Shown: positions 1-6,492, numbered from the stretch's first letter. The stretch: 16,307 nucleotides of DNA from an uncultured Coriobacteriia bacterium (GCA_902478425.1 CABSKV010000028.1:1-16307), one strand, 5' to 3'. Notes: generated from the sequence alone by a model not told the origin. Numbers and translations are program-made.

Positions 1-1377
1 TTCCAGAATGCCGCGCTTGACGATGACGACGCATCGTGGAAGCGCCACGAGCCGAGCGGCTTCGTGAAGGACACGCAGCGCTGGGTCGTGTTCCCACGCA
101 CGAGCTATCTCAACCACGGCAAGGTCGAGCGTCGCGCGGCAGCCATCGCCGACGAGCTTTCCTTCGGCTACCGGCCCAATCGCATCGAGATCAGCGGCAC
201 AATCCACGAGGAGGCGCAGCGTGCTTTCGACGAGCGCGGCGAGACGCGCTTCGCCCTCGGCATCGCCTGTGGTGGCATCTCGTATCACTACGTCATGGAA
301 GCCCTCGAGATGTGCGGGCTCGAGCTGCCCGTGCTCAAGATCGGCACGCCCTATCCCTTCCCCGCCAAGCTCGCGACCGAGTTTCTCGAGGCGGTTGACG
401 AGGTCATCTGCGTCGAGGAGCTCGACCCCGTCATCGAGCGCGAGCTCAACTTCCTGTGCGGCTTCGAATTCTTGCCGAGTACCATCCACGGCAAGCTCGA
501 TGGCTACTTCGGCTACGCGGGCGAGCAGAGCGTCGAGGCGATCTGCGACGTGCTCGCCGAATTCACTACCCTGCCGCATCCCCCGATCGGCGCGAGCGCA
601 CGTGACGAGATCGCCAGGCCCGAGCTTCCGCCACGTCCGCCGGTGCTGTGCGCGGGTTGTCCGCATCGCGCGAGCTTCTATGCCGTCAAGCGCGCCGTGG
701 GCAAACACAAGGCCGTCTTCTGCGGTGACATCGGCTGCTACACGCTCGGCAACGCCGCACCCCTCGACATGGTCGACACCTGCCTGTGCATGGGCGGCGG
801 CATCACCGTCGCACAGGGCATCGAGACCATCGAGCCGGACACGCTCGCGTTTGGCTTCGTGGGCGATTCGACCTTCTTTGCCAGCGGCATCACTGGCGTC
901 GTCAATGCCGTCTACAACCAGCACGACATGATCATCTGCATACTCGACAATTCGACGACGGCGATGACCGGCCAGCAACCGCATCCGGGCACCGGTCGCA
1001 CGATGATGGGTGCCGACGTGGAGCCGCTTAGCATTCCCCGCATCCTCGAGGCACTCGACGTCGACTACGCAATCGTCGACCCGCTCGATCACGAACTCGC
1101 CACCCAGGTGGTGCGCGATGCCATCGACAAGACGGGCGTGCGTGCCGTCATCTTCAAATCGCCCTGCATCTACCTTGCGCCGCCCCAGCATGCAGCTGTC
1201 GAGATCGACTATGACGCCTGCGTTGACTGCCGTGCCTGCATCAGGCACCTCGGCTGCCCGGCTCTCGTGGTCGAGGATGGACACGTGGCCGTGGACGAGT
1301 CGCTGTGCTATGGCTGCGAGCTCTGCTGCAACATCTGCCCGACGGATGCGTTGAAGGAAGGGGGCCGCAATGAGTGA
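1..1377 (+). CDS. iorA: Indolepyruvate:ferredoxin oxidoreductase alpha subunit, 5'-truncated by window
   Basis: The reading frame is open from base 1, so the N-terminus lies outside the window; 458 residues are visible of a family usually near 580-620. The enzyme oxidatively decarboxylates indolepyruvate and other aryl pyruvates from aromatic amino acid breakdown to aryl-acetyl-CoA, reducing ferredoxin in the cytoplasm. Visible parts are the end of the pyrimidine-binding/transketolase-like region, a TPP-binding domain with CGDIGCYTLG and a GDS...N motif (GDSTFFASG about bases 865-891, then ILDN), and a C-terminal 2[4Fe-4S] domain. The domain's Cys clusters are CVDCRACIRHLGCP and CYGCELCCNICP (about 1219-1341). 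All eight ligand-type cysteines appear present. The stop overlaps the iorB start by 8 bases, the classic iorAB arrangement. It implies an anaerobic, ferredoxin-based metabolism. Confidence 0.95.
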   Translation, partial: FQNAALDDDDASWKRHEPSGFVKDTQRWVVFPRTSYLNHGKVERRAAAIADELSFGYRPNRIEISGTIHEEAQRAFDERGETRFALGIACGGISYHYVMEALEMCGLELPVLKIGTPYPFPAKLATEFLEAVDEVICVEELDPVIERELNFLCGFEFLPSTIHGKLDGYFGYAGEQSVEAICDVLAEFTTLPHPPIGASARDEIARPELPPRPPVLCAGCPHRASFYAVKRAVGKHKAVFCGDIGCYTLGNAAPLDMVDTCLCMGGGITVAQGIETIEPDTLAFGFVGDSTFFASGITGVVNAVYNQHDMIICILDNSTTAMTGQQPHPGTGRTMMGADVEPLSIPRILEALDVDYAIVDPLDHELATQVVRDAIDKTGVRAVIFKSPCIYLAPPQHAAVEIDYDACVDCRACIRHLGCPALVVEDGHVAVDESLCYGCELCCNICPTDALKEGGRNE

Positions 1378-1957
1378 GCGCTCCGGACTCAACTGCGTCA
1401 TCTGCGGCGTGGGCGGCCAGGGCAACGTGCTTGCCTCGCGCCTCATCGCCCAGGTGCTGCTCGCGCGCGACGAGCACGTGAAGACCGCCGAGACCATCGG
1501 CATGGCGCAGCGCGGTGGCTCCGTGGCAAGCCACGTACGCGGCGGACGTCCGCAATCCCCGCTCGTGCCCAAGGGCCGTGCGGATTGCCTCATCGCCTTC
1601 GAACCCGGCGAGGCTGTGCGCTGCATCGACTACCTCGCACCCGGCGGCACCATCGTCGTGAACACGCAGGCAACTCAGCCACCCGTCGCAGCCCTGCAGG
1701 GCATCGACTACGACGGCGCCGAGGCACTCGCGTACCTGCGCTCGCTGCCCGACGTCACGCTCGTCGAAGTCGATGGCGCGGCGATTTGCGAGCAGGTAGG
1801 ATCGCCCAAGGTGCTCAACATCGCGCTGCTTGCCGCGGCCGTCGATAGCGGGGCACTCGGCATCACGCGCGAGGAGCTCGAAGAGGCCATTCGCCAACGC
1901 CTACACCCGCGCTTTCATGAAGTGAACTTACGCGCTATTATGCTTGTGTTCGAATAA
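1370..1957 (+). CDS. iorB: Indolepyruvate:ferredoxin oxidoreductase beta subunit
   Basis: This 195-residue protein is the partner subunit of IorA and belongs to the pyruvate/ketoisovalerate oxidoreductase gamma-type domain family. The N-terminal signature GVGGQGNVLASRLIA (residues 12-26) and the following ETIGMAQRGGSVASHVR segment (about 41-57) are typical of IorB. The ATG lies inside the end of iorA, preceded by a GAAGGAAGGGGG purine run that serves as ribosome binding site, so the two subunits are translationally coupled. Length is normal for the family (about 190-200). It acts in the cytoplasm with IorA to feed electrons from aryl pyruvates into ferredoxin. The next gene starts only 19 bases after the stop, so co-transcription is possible although the functions seem unrelated. 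Confidence 0.94.
   Translation: MSERSGLNCVICGVGGQGNVLASRLIAQVLLARDEHVKTAETIGMAQRGGSVASHVRGGRPQSPLVPKGRADCLIAFEPGEAVRCIDYLAPGGTIVVNTQATQPPVAALQGIDYDGAEALAYLRSLPDVTLVEVDGAAICEQVGSPKVLNIALLAAAVDSGALGITREELEEAIRQRLHPRFHEVNLRAIMLVFE
1913..1941 (+). promoter_or_regulatory. Possible promoter for the downstream small membrane protein gene
   Basis: A TATTAT hexamer at 1936-1941, inside the 3' end of iorB, lies 17 bp after a weak TTTCAT at 1913-1918 and about 36 bp before the ATG of the next gene. The -10 is good and the -35 is poor. It could give the small membrane protein its own transcription. Confidence 0.3.
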
Positions 1958-1976
1958 TGAGATTGGAGGGGTCATC

Positions 1977-2366
1977 ATGCCGTTTCTCATCCGCTGGCTC
2001 GTATCCGCAATCGCCGTTGCCGCAGCAGTCTGGCTCGTGCCGGGCATCGAGCTTATCGGCGGTGATTCCGCGTGGATCGGCATCGTCATCTTCGCGCTGA
2101 TCCTCTCGCTCATCAACATATCCATCAAGCCGATACTGCAGATACTGTCGCTTCCCATATCGGTCCTGACCTTGGGCATCTTCTACCTGATCGTGAACAC
2201 GCTCATGCTGTACCTGGCAGCATGGCTGGCAAACGGCCTGTTCGGCATCGGGTTCTGGATCTCGGGCTTCGGCAGCGCGTTTCTCGCGTCCATCGTGATC
2301 TCGCTCGTCACCGTCATCGTCAACTCGATCGTCGCAAGCGACAACCGCCCGAACGCCGGCTACTAA
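1977..2366 (+). CDS. Phage holin family 4-2 / YvlD-type small membrane protein
   Basis: This 129-residue, very hydrophobic protein has four likely transmembrane helices (about residues 2-22, 28-49, 51-83 and 90-117). The pattern of PGI in the first loop, a short SIKPIL motif after the second helix, LPISVLTLGIFYLIVN, and a glycine-rich loop before the last helix matches the phage_holin_4_2 (YvlD) family of bacterial inner-membrane proteins. Despite the name, most members are chromosomal and of unknown function; some are envelope-stress associated. The start at 1977 is chosen because GGAGGG lies 6 bases upstream; an upstream in-frame ATG at 1944 lacks a site and adds non-membrane residues. The stop codon sits directly against the first palindromic repeat. 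Nothing here supports a lytic role. Confidence 0.8.
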   Translation: MPFLIRWLVSAIAVAAAVWLVPGIELIGGDSAWIGIVIFALILSLINISIKPILQILSLPISVLTLGIFYLIVNTLMLYLAAWLANGLFGIGFWISGFGSAFLASIVISLVTVIVNSIVASDNRPNAGY

Positions 2367-2452
2367 ATGAGACAAACGCTCAGCCTCACTGTCTCATTTG
2401 TTTGCGGTACCGGCCGATAATGAGACAAACGGTCAGTCTTGCTGTCTCATTT
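2365..2452. repeat. Paired palindromic element, locus 1 (two 33-35 bp palindromes, 53-bp pitch)
   Basis: Two imperfect palindromes occupy almost the whole gap between convergent stop codons. Copy 1 is AAATGAGACA (2365-2374), 15 nt, TGTCTCATTT (2390-2399). Copy 2 is AATGAGACA (2419-2427), 15 nt, TGTCTCATTT (2443-2452). The distance between equivalent bases is 53 bp. The centres are also related (AACGCTCAG... and AACGGTCAG...). A second, inverted copy of the whole arrangement is at 8857-8945 with the same 15-nt centres and 53-bp pitch. As RNA each half would fold into a 9-10 bp hairpin. The position between convergent genes would suit a bidirectional terminator, but the conserved tandem spacing suggests a repeat family. 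Confidence 0.9.
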
Positions 2453-2456
2453 CCGA

Positions 2457-2690
2457 TTACGCGATCTTGGGAGCGCGGGAGAGGAAGAAGCGGCAGTTGT
2501 GGCAATTCTCCTTGCGGGCTACGCTGAAGTCGACGTCGTAGGCATCGAGCATCTCCATCGCATCGGCGCGCTCGTACCAGCTGCAATCGCAAATCGTGTT
2601 GATGCAGTCGCGTGGACAGATGCCCGTGGCATCATGCGGGCAGTCCTTCGACATCGCCCCATGGCATCCTCTGTCTTCCCAGCAGCGCAT
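2457..2690 (-). CDS. Small cysteine-rich protein coupled to the metal transporter
   Basis: This 77-residue soluble protein has nine cysteines (residues 3, 9, 17, 25, 29, 34, 36, 63, 66), about 12 percent of the chain. It starts with a CWE-x3-C motif, has a central Cys cluster with CPRDC and CDC, and ends with CHNCRFF. Such spacing suggests metal or iron-sulfur binding, but I do not recognise the family. The ATG is 8 bases after the transporter stop, and its ribosome binding site GAGGTGAG overlaps that stop codon, so translation is probably coupled. Coding bias and a site of this quality support a real gene. It ends 4 bases from the palindromic repeat. A role as metal chaperone, sensor or small regulator of the transporter is conjecture from context only. 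Confidence 0.75.
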   Translation of the reverse strand: MRCWEDRGCHGAMSKDCPHDATGICPRDCINTICDCSWYERADAMEMLDAYDVDFSVARKENCHNCRFFLSRAPKIA

Positions 2691-2698
2691 CTCTCACC

Positions 2699-3982
2699 TC
2701 AAAAACCGAGTATGGTCATGGCCAGACAGCCTATCGTCAACACGAAGACTACCACGATGAGCACCCAGATGAGCACGGTGAGCAGGCGGCGATTGGTGTA
2801 CGCGCGCATGACATGACGGTCGGAGAGAATGAGCACCATGAAGATGAGCAGCACCGGCAGCAACACGCCGCTGACAAATTGCGCGATCAACATGATGCTG
2901 ATGAGGCTGACGTCGGGGATGAGCGTCACCACCACGCCGATGACGATCATGGCAGTGTAGATGCCACGGAATGCGGGGGCATCGTTCCAGCCACGGTCCA
3001 CGCCGCGCTCCCAGCCAAACGCCTCGCAAATGGCGCTCGAGGCCACGAGCGGAACGACGCAGGCAGCCAAGAAGCTCGCCGCAACGAGGCCAACGCCGAA
3101 GAGCACCGTGGCGTACTGGCCGGCAATCGGGGTGAGCGCTGTCGCGGCTGCAGCGGCGCTATCCACGGTGATTCCCTGCGGGTACAAGACGGTGCCCGTC
3201 GTGATGATGATGAAACCGGCAACCGCGCACGCGACAATCGCACCGCCGATGGCATCGATGCGCTCGAGCGGGAGCTCGTCTGGCGTGACGCCCTTATCCA
3301 CGACATTGTTCTGCGTCAGGAAGATCATCCAGGGGGCGATGGTGGTTCCCACGGTGGCGATCACCAAGCTGATGAAGCTCGGGTTGTTCTCGAAGTGGGG
3401 AATCACGAGAGACAGGCCGACCTCGCCCCAATTGGGCTGCGCGAGAAACGCCGCGACGATATACGTCACGAACACGCAGCTGATGGCGAGGAACACCTTC
3501 TCGACGCGCTTGTAACTGCCGCCCATTACCAGCAGCCACACGACGGCGCCCGCAATGGGGACCGCGATGTACTTGCTCACGCCGAAGAGCTCCATGCCGG
3601 CGGCGATGCCGGCAAACTCCGAAAGCGTGGCGGCACCGCTCTCGATGAGCACGGCAATCATGGCAAGCGCGGTCAGGCGCACGCCAAATTGCTCGCGGAT
3701 GAGCGACGCGAAGCCCTTGCCCGTCACCGCGCCCATGCGCGAGGCGCCCTCCTGCACAATGGCGAGCATCACCATCATGATGGGAATGATCCATAAGGTC
3801 CCGTAACCGAACTTGGCGCCGATGGTCGAATATGTCGAGATGCCACCGGCATCGTTGCCCGCCATTGCGGCGACAACGCCGGGGCCAAGTGCCGCGAGCA
3901 CGATGAGGACGCGGTTCTTCTTGCGCGGAGCCGTCTGACCCTGCTGCAATCCCTTGTGCTCTGTCAGCTTCTCGTTCGTCAC
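2699..3982 (-). CDS. NRAMP-related divalent metal transporter, NRMT (Mg2+/Mn2+) type
   Basis: This 427-residue polytopic membrane protein with about 11 helices is clearly SLC11/NRAMP related (GPGVVAAMAGNDAGG in helix 1). The metal-site residues differ from classical H+-coupled MntH/NRAMP. The helix-1 DPGN motif reads D44-A-G-G47, losing Pro and Asn, and the helix-6 MPH motif reads A216-P-W218, losing the Met and His. These changes are of the kind described for NRMTs, a distant clade including Eggerthella lenta NRMT that transports Mg2+ and Mn2+ without proton coupling and with a wider site for hydrated ions. The start is GTG, 11 bases after the upstream stop, with AGAGGG upstream; the nearby ATG at 3987 runs into a stop at once. 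The upstream MgtE_N/CBS gene supports magnesium. I expect Mg2+ uptake. Confidence 0.85.
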   Translation of the reverse strand: MTNEKLTEHKGLQQGQTAPRKKNRVLIVLAALGPGVVAAMAGNDAGGISTYSTIGAKFGYGTLWIIPIMMVMLAIVQEGASRMGAVTGKGFASLIREQFGVRLTALAMIAVLIESGAATLSEFAGIAAGMELFGVSKYIAVPIAGAVVWLLVMGGSYKRVEKVFLAISCVFVTYIVAAFLAQPNWGEVGLSLVIPHFENNPSFISLVIATVGTTIAPWMIFLTQNNVVDKGVTPDELPLERIDAIGGAIVACAVAGFIIITTGTVLYPQGITVDSAAAAATALTPIAGQYATVLFGVGLVAASFLAACVVPLVASSAICEAFGWERGVDRGWNDAPAFRGIYTAMIVIGVVVTLIPDVSLISIMLIAQFVSGVLLPVLLIFMVLILSDRHVMRAYTNRRLLTVLIWVLIVVVFVLTIGCLAMTILGF

Positions 3983-3993
3983 GGCATCGCCCT

Positions 3994-5331
3994 CTAGCTG
4001 TTGAGCATGAAGATGAGCACGCCGATGACGATGAGCAGCGCGACGATGATGCCGATGACCCAGGGGCTCGAGATGGAACGCTGCTGCAGGTCTTCCTCGT
4101 GCTCCTCCTCCAGGACGTCCATGGCGTCGTCAACGGTGACGACGCCGAGCATGACGCCCTGCTCGTCGACGACGGGAATGGCAAGCAAATCGTACTTGGC
4201 GATGGTCTGCGCGCATTCCTCCTGGTCAAGATCGGGATGCACGGTGATGAGCTCCTTCGTGCTGAGCTCGTCAAGCGGCATTTCGGGCTTGGCGATGACG
4301 AGCGTGCGCAGGCTGAGCACGCCGGTGAGCACGTCGTTGTCGGACACGAGGTAGAGGTAGTGAATGCTCTCCTGGTCCTCGTCCATCTGGCGTATGGCTT
4401 CGATGGCATCCGAGACGGTCAGGTCGTCGTTCACGGTGAGGAAGTCGGTGGTCATGATGCCGCCAGCCGTCTCCTCCTTGTAGCCGAGCAGCGAGCGCAC
4501 CGAGGCCGACTCCTCGACGCCCATGAGGCGCAGGAGCTTCTCGGCCTTGTCGTACGGCAAGTCGCCGATGATGTCGGCGGCATCGTCCGGGTCCATCTCG
4601 TTGAGGACGGCGGCACCACGGCTCGTGGTCATGTCCTCGATGACGTCAGCCTGGAACTCGTCTTCGAGCTCTGCGACCGCATCGGCAGCCTGGCCGGCGT
4701 CGAGCTTGTCGAAGACCGCCTGGCGGTGCTGCGGCTCGAGCTGCTCGATGATGTCGGCCACATCGGCCGGGTGCATGTCGTGCAGACGCTTGTGGCTCAC
4801 GGAAAGCTTGATTTGCGACATGTCGCGCTCGATGAGCTCCATGTAGTTCCACGCGATGAGACGCTCCTTGAGTGGATGGCCAAAGGCGGTCGCAATGGCG
4901 TTGACGGTCTTCTCGAGATGCGGTGAGATGCCGAAGAGCAGGCCGCGAATGCCCGTCTCGGCGCCGAGCAGACGCAGGCCCGCCGGACTATCGGAAAGCT
5001 TGAGATCGTTGACGCGCACGACCTTCATGCCCTGCGTGTCGACGATCTGCTTGTCGAGCAGATCGCGCGTGAGCAGCACCTCGTCGGGCTGCAAATACGA
5101 GAAGCGGATATCCGATGCCGGCACGTTCAGGCGCACGCACGTGCCATCGTAGCTATCCACGTACTTGCGCCACGAGATCATGAACGGGGTCTTGCGCGGG
5201 CCGATGAAGGCCAGCGAGGTGACGCGCGGAAAGACCTCGCCGGTGGCGATGGCCAGGTCGCTGATAACGCCGATTTGTTCGCCGTCCTTGTCATAGACGG
5301 GCTGCTTGAGAATCTGACGCAGGTAGATCAT
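3994..5331 (-). CDS. PRC-like, MgtE_N and CBS-pair protein with a single C-terminal membrane helix
   Basis: This 445-residue protein starts with a PRC-barrel-like region (about 1-90, possibly a second to 165). It continues with an MgtE N-terminal superhelical domain (about 183-285, HPADVADIIEQLEP and DPDDAADIIGDLP), two CBS motifs (about 290-345 and 355-410, the second with LLAIPVVDEQG), an acidic EEEHEED stretch, and one hydrophobic helix (about 424-443) at the very end. True MgtE channels have a five-helix pore after the CBS pair; here that pore is missing and the protein is instead tail-anchored. In MgtE the N and CBS domains bind Mg2+ and gate the pore. By inference this is the cytosolic Mg2+-sensing partner of the separate NRMT-like transporter encoded directly downstream. 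The start follows GAGGAG by about 10 bases. Confidence 0.88.
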   Translation of the reverse strand: MIYLRQILKQPVYDKDGEQIGVISDLAIATGEVFPRVTSLAFIGPRKTPFMISWRKYVDSYDGTCVRLNVPASDIRFSYLQPDEVLLTRDLLDKQIVDTQGMKVVRVNDLKLSDSPAGLRLLGAETGIRGLLFGISPHLEKTVNAIATAFGHPLKERLIAWNYMELIERDMSQIKLSVSHKRLHDMHPADVADIIEQLEPQHRQAVFDKLDAGQAADAVAELEDEFQADVIEDMTTSRGAAVLNEMDPDDAADIIGDLPYDKAEKLLRLMGVEESASVRSLLGYKEETAGGIMTTDFLTVNDDLTVSDAIEAIRQMDEDQESIHYLYLVSDNDVLTGVLSLRTLVIAKPEMPLDELSTKELITVHPDLDQEECAQTIAKYDLLAIPVVDEQGVMLGVVTVDDAMDVLEEEHEEDLQQRSISSPWVIGIIVALLIVIGVLIFMLNS

Positions 5332-5522
5332 GCAGGTGGACTCCTCTATTCATACCTGTGCGCCGCGCAGACGAGACCGCGCGAGTGCGACCCGCGCGCA
5401 ATGCTGATATGCGTGGCGAAACGACGGCCCCACCGGGCCGCCAAGAGGAGGTCCGGAAAGGCTAACTACTGTGAGGTCGAGGTTTCACAGAGTTCCTTTC
5501 TTCTGGACAACAAAAAAGCGTC
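5332..5522 (-). promoter_or_regulatory. Structured leader region of the MgtE-like/NRMT operon
   Basis: This gene-free stretch lies between tRNA-Ser and the MgtE-like gene, both on the minus strand. It contains a long interrupted hairpin (5451-5508: GTCC/GGAC, GAAAGG/CCTTTC, AACT/AGTT and CTGTGA/TCACAG nested around a 10-nt loop), a compact hairpin CGGCCC-CACC-GGGCCG (5425-5440), and a CGCGCG/CGCGCG pair (about 5389-5409). I looked for the conserved segments of the M-box (ykoK) Mg2+ riboswitch and did not find them. No convincing promoter was found. A metal-responsive leader is possible because of the genes it precedes, but this is inference. Confidence 0.4.
5509..5522 (-). terminator. Uridine run after tRNA-Ser
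   Basis: Just past the encoded CCA, the minus strand reads GACGCTTTTTTGTTG. There is no separate GC-rich stem before the T-run, so it may be a weak terminator using the tRNA fold itself, or simply part of the leader of the next operon. Confidence 0.35.
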
Positions 5523-5617
5523 TGGCGGAGAGCTGGGGATTCGAACCCCAGATAGGGCTATCTAACCCTATACTCGCTTAGCAGGCGAGCGCCTTCAGCC
5601 AACTCGGCCAGCTCTCC
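5523..5617 (-). tRNA. serT: tRNA-Ser (GCU anticodon)
   Basis: The minus strand gives a full class II tRNA: acceptor GGAGAGC (5617-5611) pairs with GCTCTCC (5533-5527), then discriminator G and an encoded CCA (5525-5523). The anticodon loop CTGCTAA gives anticodon GCT, reading AGC/AGU serine codons. A long variable arm (TAGGG...CCCTA) and the T-loop GTTCGAATC are present, as expected for tRNA-Ser. The gene symbol is generic. Confidence 0.96.
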
Positions 5618-5640
5618 GTGCCAATTCGACGCAAATCGGA

Positions 5641-5646
5641 ATGATA
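5641..5646 (-). promoter_or_regulatory. -10 element of the tRNA-Ser promoter
   Basis: The minus strand reads TATCAT about 24 bases before the tRNA 5' end, which places transcription start roughly 17 bases upstream of the mature tRNA. No good -35 hexamer is visible. Confidence 0.45.
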
Positions 5647-5683
5647 GCACAAACATCGAACGCGTATACACGCCGCGTTTGGG

Positions 5684-6076
5684 CTAGTCGAGCGGATTGC
5701 CCGGATGGGCGGCTGCCTGCATGCGCGACCATGCGATGCGCTTTGCCTCCGGGTTATCGAGGCAGGCGGCAAATCCGGGCACGGCGACAAGCTGGTAGCC
5801 AATGGCGTGCGCGGGAGCGTCGGGCGCGAATTCCTGGATGGCAAGGTCGAACGCACTTCGCAGGGCATCGATCGAGACATCGTCGATTGCGATGAGCGAC
5901 CAGGGGTCGGTCTCGAACACGAAGCGCTTGAGATCATCGACATCGGCCAGCTGCACGATGGCGCAGCCATCCGCATAGCCGAGCGCCTGCGCGGCCGATT
6001 GCAGGGCGGAGGCCACCCGCACGTCGAGGGACGCGCTCGTGAGCACGACGAGCGTGGTGTCCTGAGCTTGCGTCAT
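5684..6076 (-). CDS. Hypothetical protein, 130 residues
   Basis: I do not recognise this family. The protein has a regular alternating pattern: a hydrophobic first strand (TTLVVLTS), an Ala-rich helix (SALQSAAQALGY), a strand (CAIVQL), then WSLIAIDD and a later YQLVAVPG. This suggests a small alpha/beta fold reminiscent of phage-regulatory or receiver-like proteins that lack obvious active residues. There is no signal peptide or membrane helix. The ATG lies 8 bases after the stop of the upstream coiled-coil gene and has no strong ribosome binding site, so coupled translation in a two-gene operon is likely. Codon use matches the neighbours. Function is unknown; the downstream neighbour is tRNA-Ser. 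Confidence 0.7.
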   Translation of the reverse strand: MTQAQDTTLVVLTSASLDVRVASALQSAAQALGYADGCAIVQLADVDDLKRFVFETDPWSLIAIDDVSIDALRSAFDLAIQEFAPDAPAHAIGYQLVAVPGFAACLDNPEAKRIAWSRMQAAAHPGNPLD

Positions 6077-6084
6077 GCGAAGGG

Positions 6085-6336
6085 CTATACGGCGGTGACG
6101 GTTACGCCCGTATCGGCATCGTCTCGCTCGATGGCATCTTGCGCCTCGGTGAGCATCTCGCGCACGTTGTCGAGCTCCATCTGGATCTTCTGGAGCTGCA
6201 TGGCGGTGCGCTCCATCTGACCGTCAGAGGCGAGATGGTACATGCGATGCGTCCAGCGCCTCGTGAGGGCGACTGTCTCGTCGATTTGGTTGACCGTATC
6301 CTTGAGCTGCTGGGTATTCACGCCATTTGCGCACAT
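6085..6336 (-). CDS. Small coiled-coil hypothetical protein, 83 residues
   Basis: The chain is almost entirely helical and heptad-like (LKDTVNQIDETVALTRRW, then METTAMQLQKIQ-like and LDNVREMLTEAQDAIERDD segments), ending in a short acidic and TVTAV tail. No signal peptide or membrane segment is visible. A strong site GGAGGT precedes the ATG by 7 bases. An extended -10 (TGC TATGAT) lies about 35 bases upstream. It is the first gene of a pair with the 130-residue protein that starts 8 bases downstream. The family is unrecognised; a small scaffold or regulatory role is possible but not shown. Confidence 0.72.
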   Translation of the reverse strand: MCANGVNTQQLKDTVNQIDETVALTRRWTHRMYHLASDGQMERTAMQLQKIQMELDNVREMLTEAQDAIERDDADTGVTVTAV

Positions 6337-6371
6337 GATTGACCTCCGATTGTGTTCACACGTATTGCGAA

Positions 6372-6380
6372 ATCATAGCA
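6372..6380 (-). promoter_or_regulatory. Extended -10 promoter of the coiled-coil gene operon
   Basis: The minus strand reads TGCTATGAT, an extended -10 (TG-n-TATGAT), about 36 bases before the ATG and about 29 bases before the GGAGGT site. No matching -35 is obvious, which is usual for extended -10 promoters. Confidence 0.5.
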
Positions 6381-6418
6381 CGTTAGGCCAGCGCCATGAG
6401 CGTAATGAAAATGGGACA

Positions 6419-6455
6419 AACCAGACAAAAGTGCCCCGGCGGGCTTTGTCTGGTT
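6419..6455. repeat. Inverted repeat between divergent promoters
   Basis: Perfect 11-bp arms AACCAGACAAA (6419-6429) and TTTGTCTGGTT (6445-6455) flank 15 bases that themselves contain GCCC-CGGC-GGGC, so a long hairpin with a 3-nt bulge forms. It sits between the divergent promoters of tRNA-Arg and the coiled-coil operon, without a T-run, so it is not a typical terminator. The arms share AAnnAGACA with the paired palindromes at 2365 and 8857. Confidence 0.8.
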
Positions 6456-6464
6456 ATCGGGATG

Positions 6465-6492
6465 TTGACATGGTCGGCTGCGGTGGTATTAT
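6465..6492 (+). promoter_or_regulatory. Promoter of tRNA-Arg
   Basis: TTGACA (6465-6470) and TATTAT (6487-6492) are 16 bp apart, and the tRNA starts 14 bases after the -10. This is a near-consensus sigma-70-type promoter. Confidence 0.85.

Noticed and set aside
1977..2366. Prophage holin as evidence of a prophage
   Set aside because: The family name is misleading; most members are chromosomal, and no endolysin or other phage gene is nearby.
2365..2452. CRISPR array
   Set aside because: Only two repeat units per locus, strongly palindromic, with about 20-bp spacers, and no cas genes; this is not an array.
2612..3796. A 394-codon open frame on the plus strand, rich in His, Asp, Glu and Arg
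   Set aside because: It is fully antisense to the transporter. Its charged composition is what the complement of hydrophobic membrane codons gives in a high-GC gene, and no motif or ribosome binding site supports it.
4099..4926. A 275-codon open frame opposite the MgtE-like gene
   Set aside because: Antisense shadow of a strongly supported domain protein; no recognisable family and no ribosome binding site.
5332..5522. M-box (ykoK) magnesium riboswitch
   Set aside because: The gene context fits, but the conserved M-box sequence blocks were not found on the minus strand; kept only as an unclassified leader.
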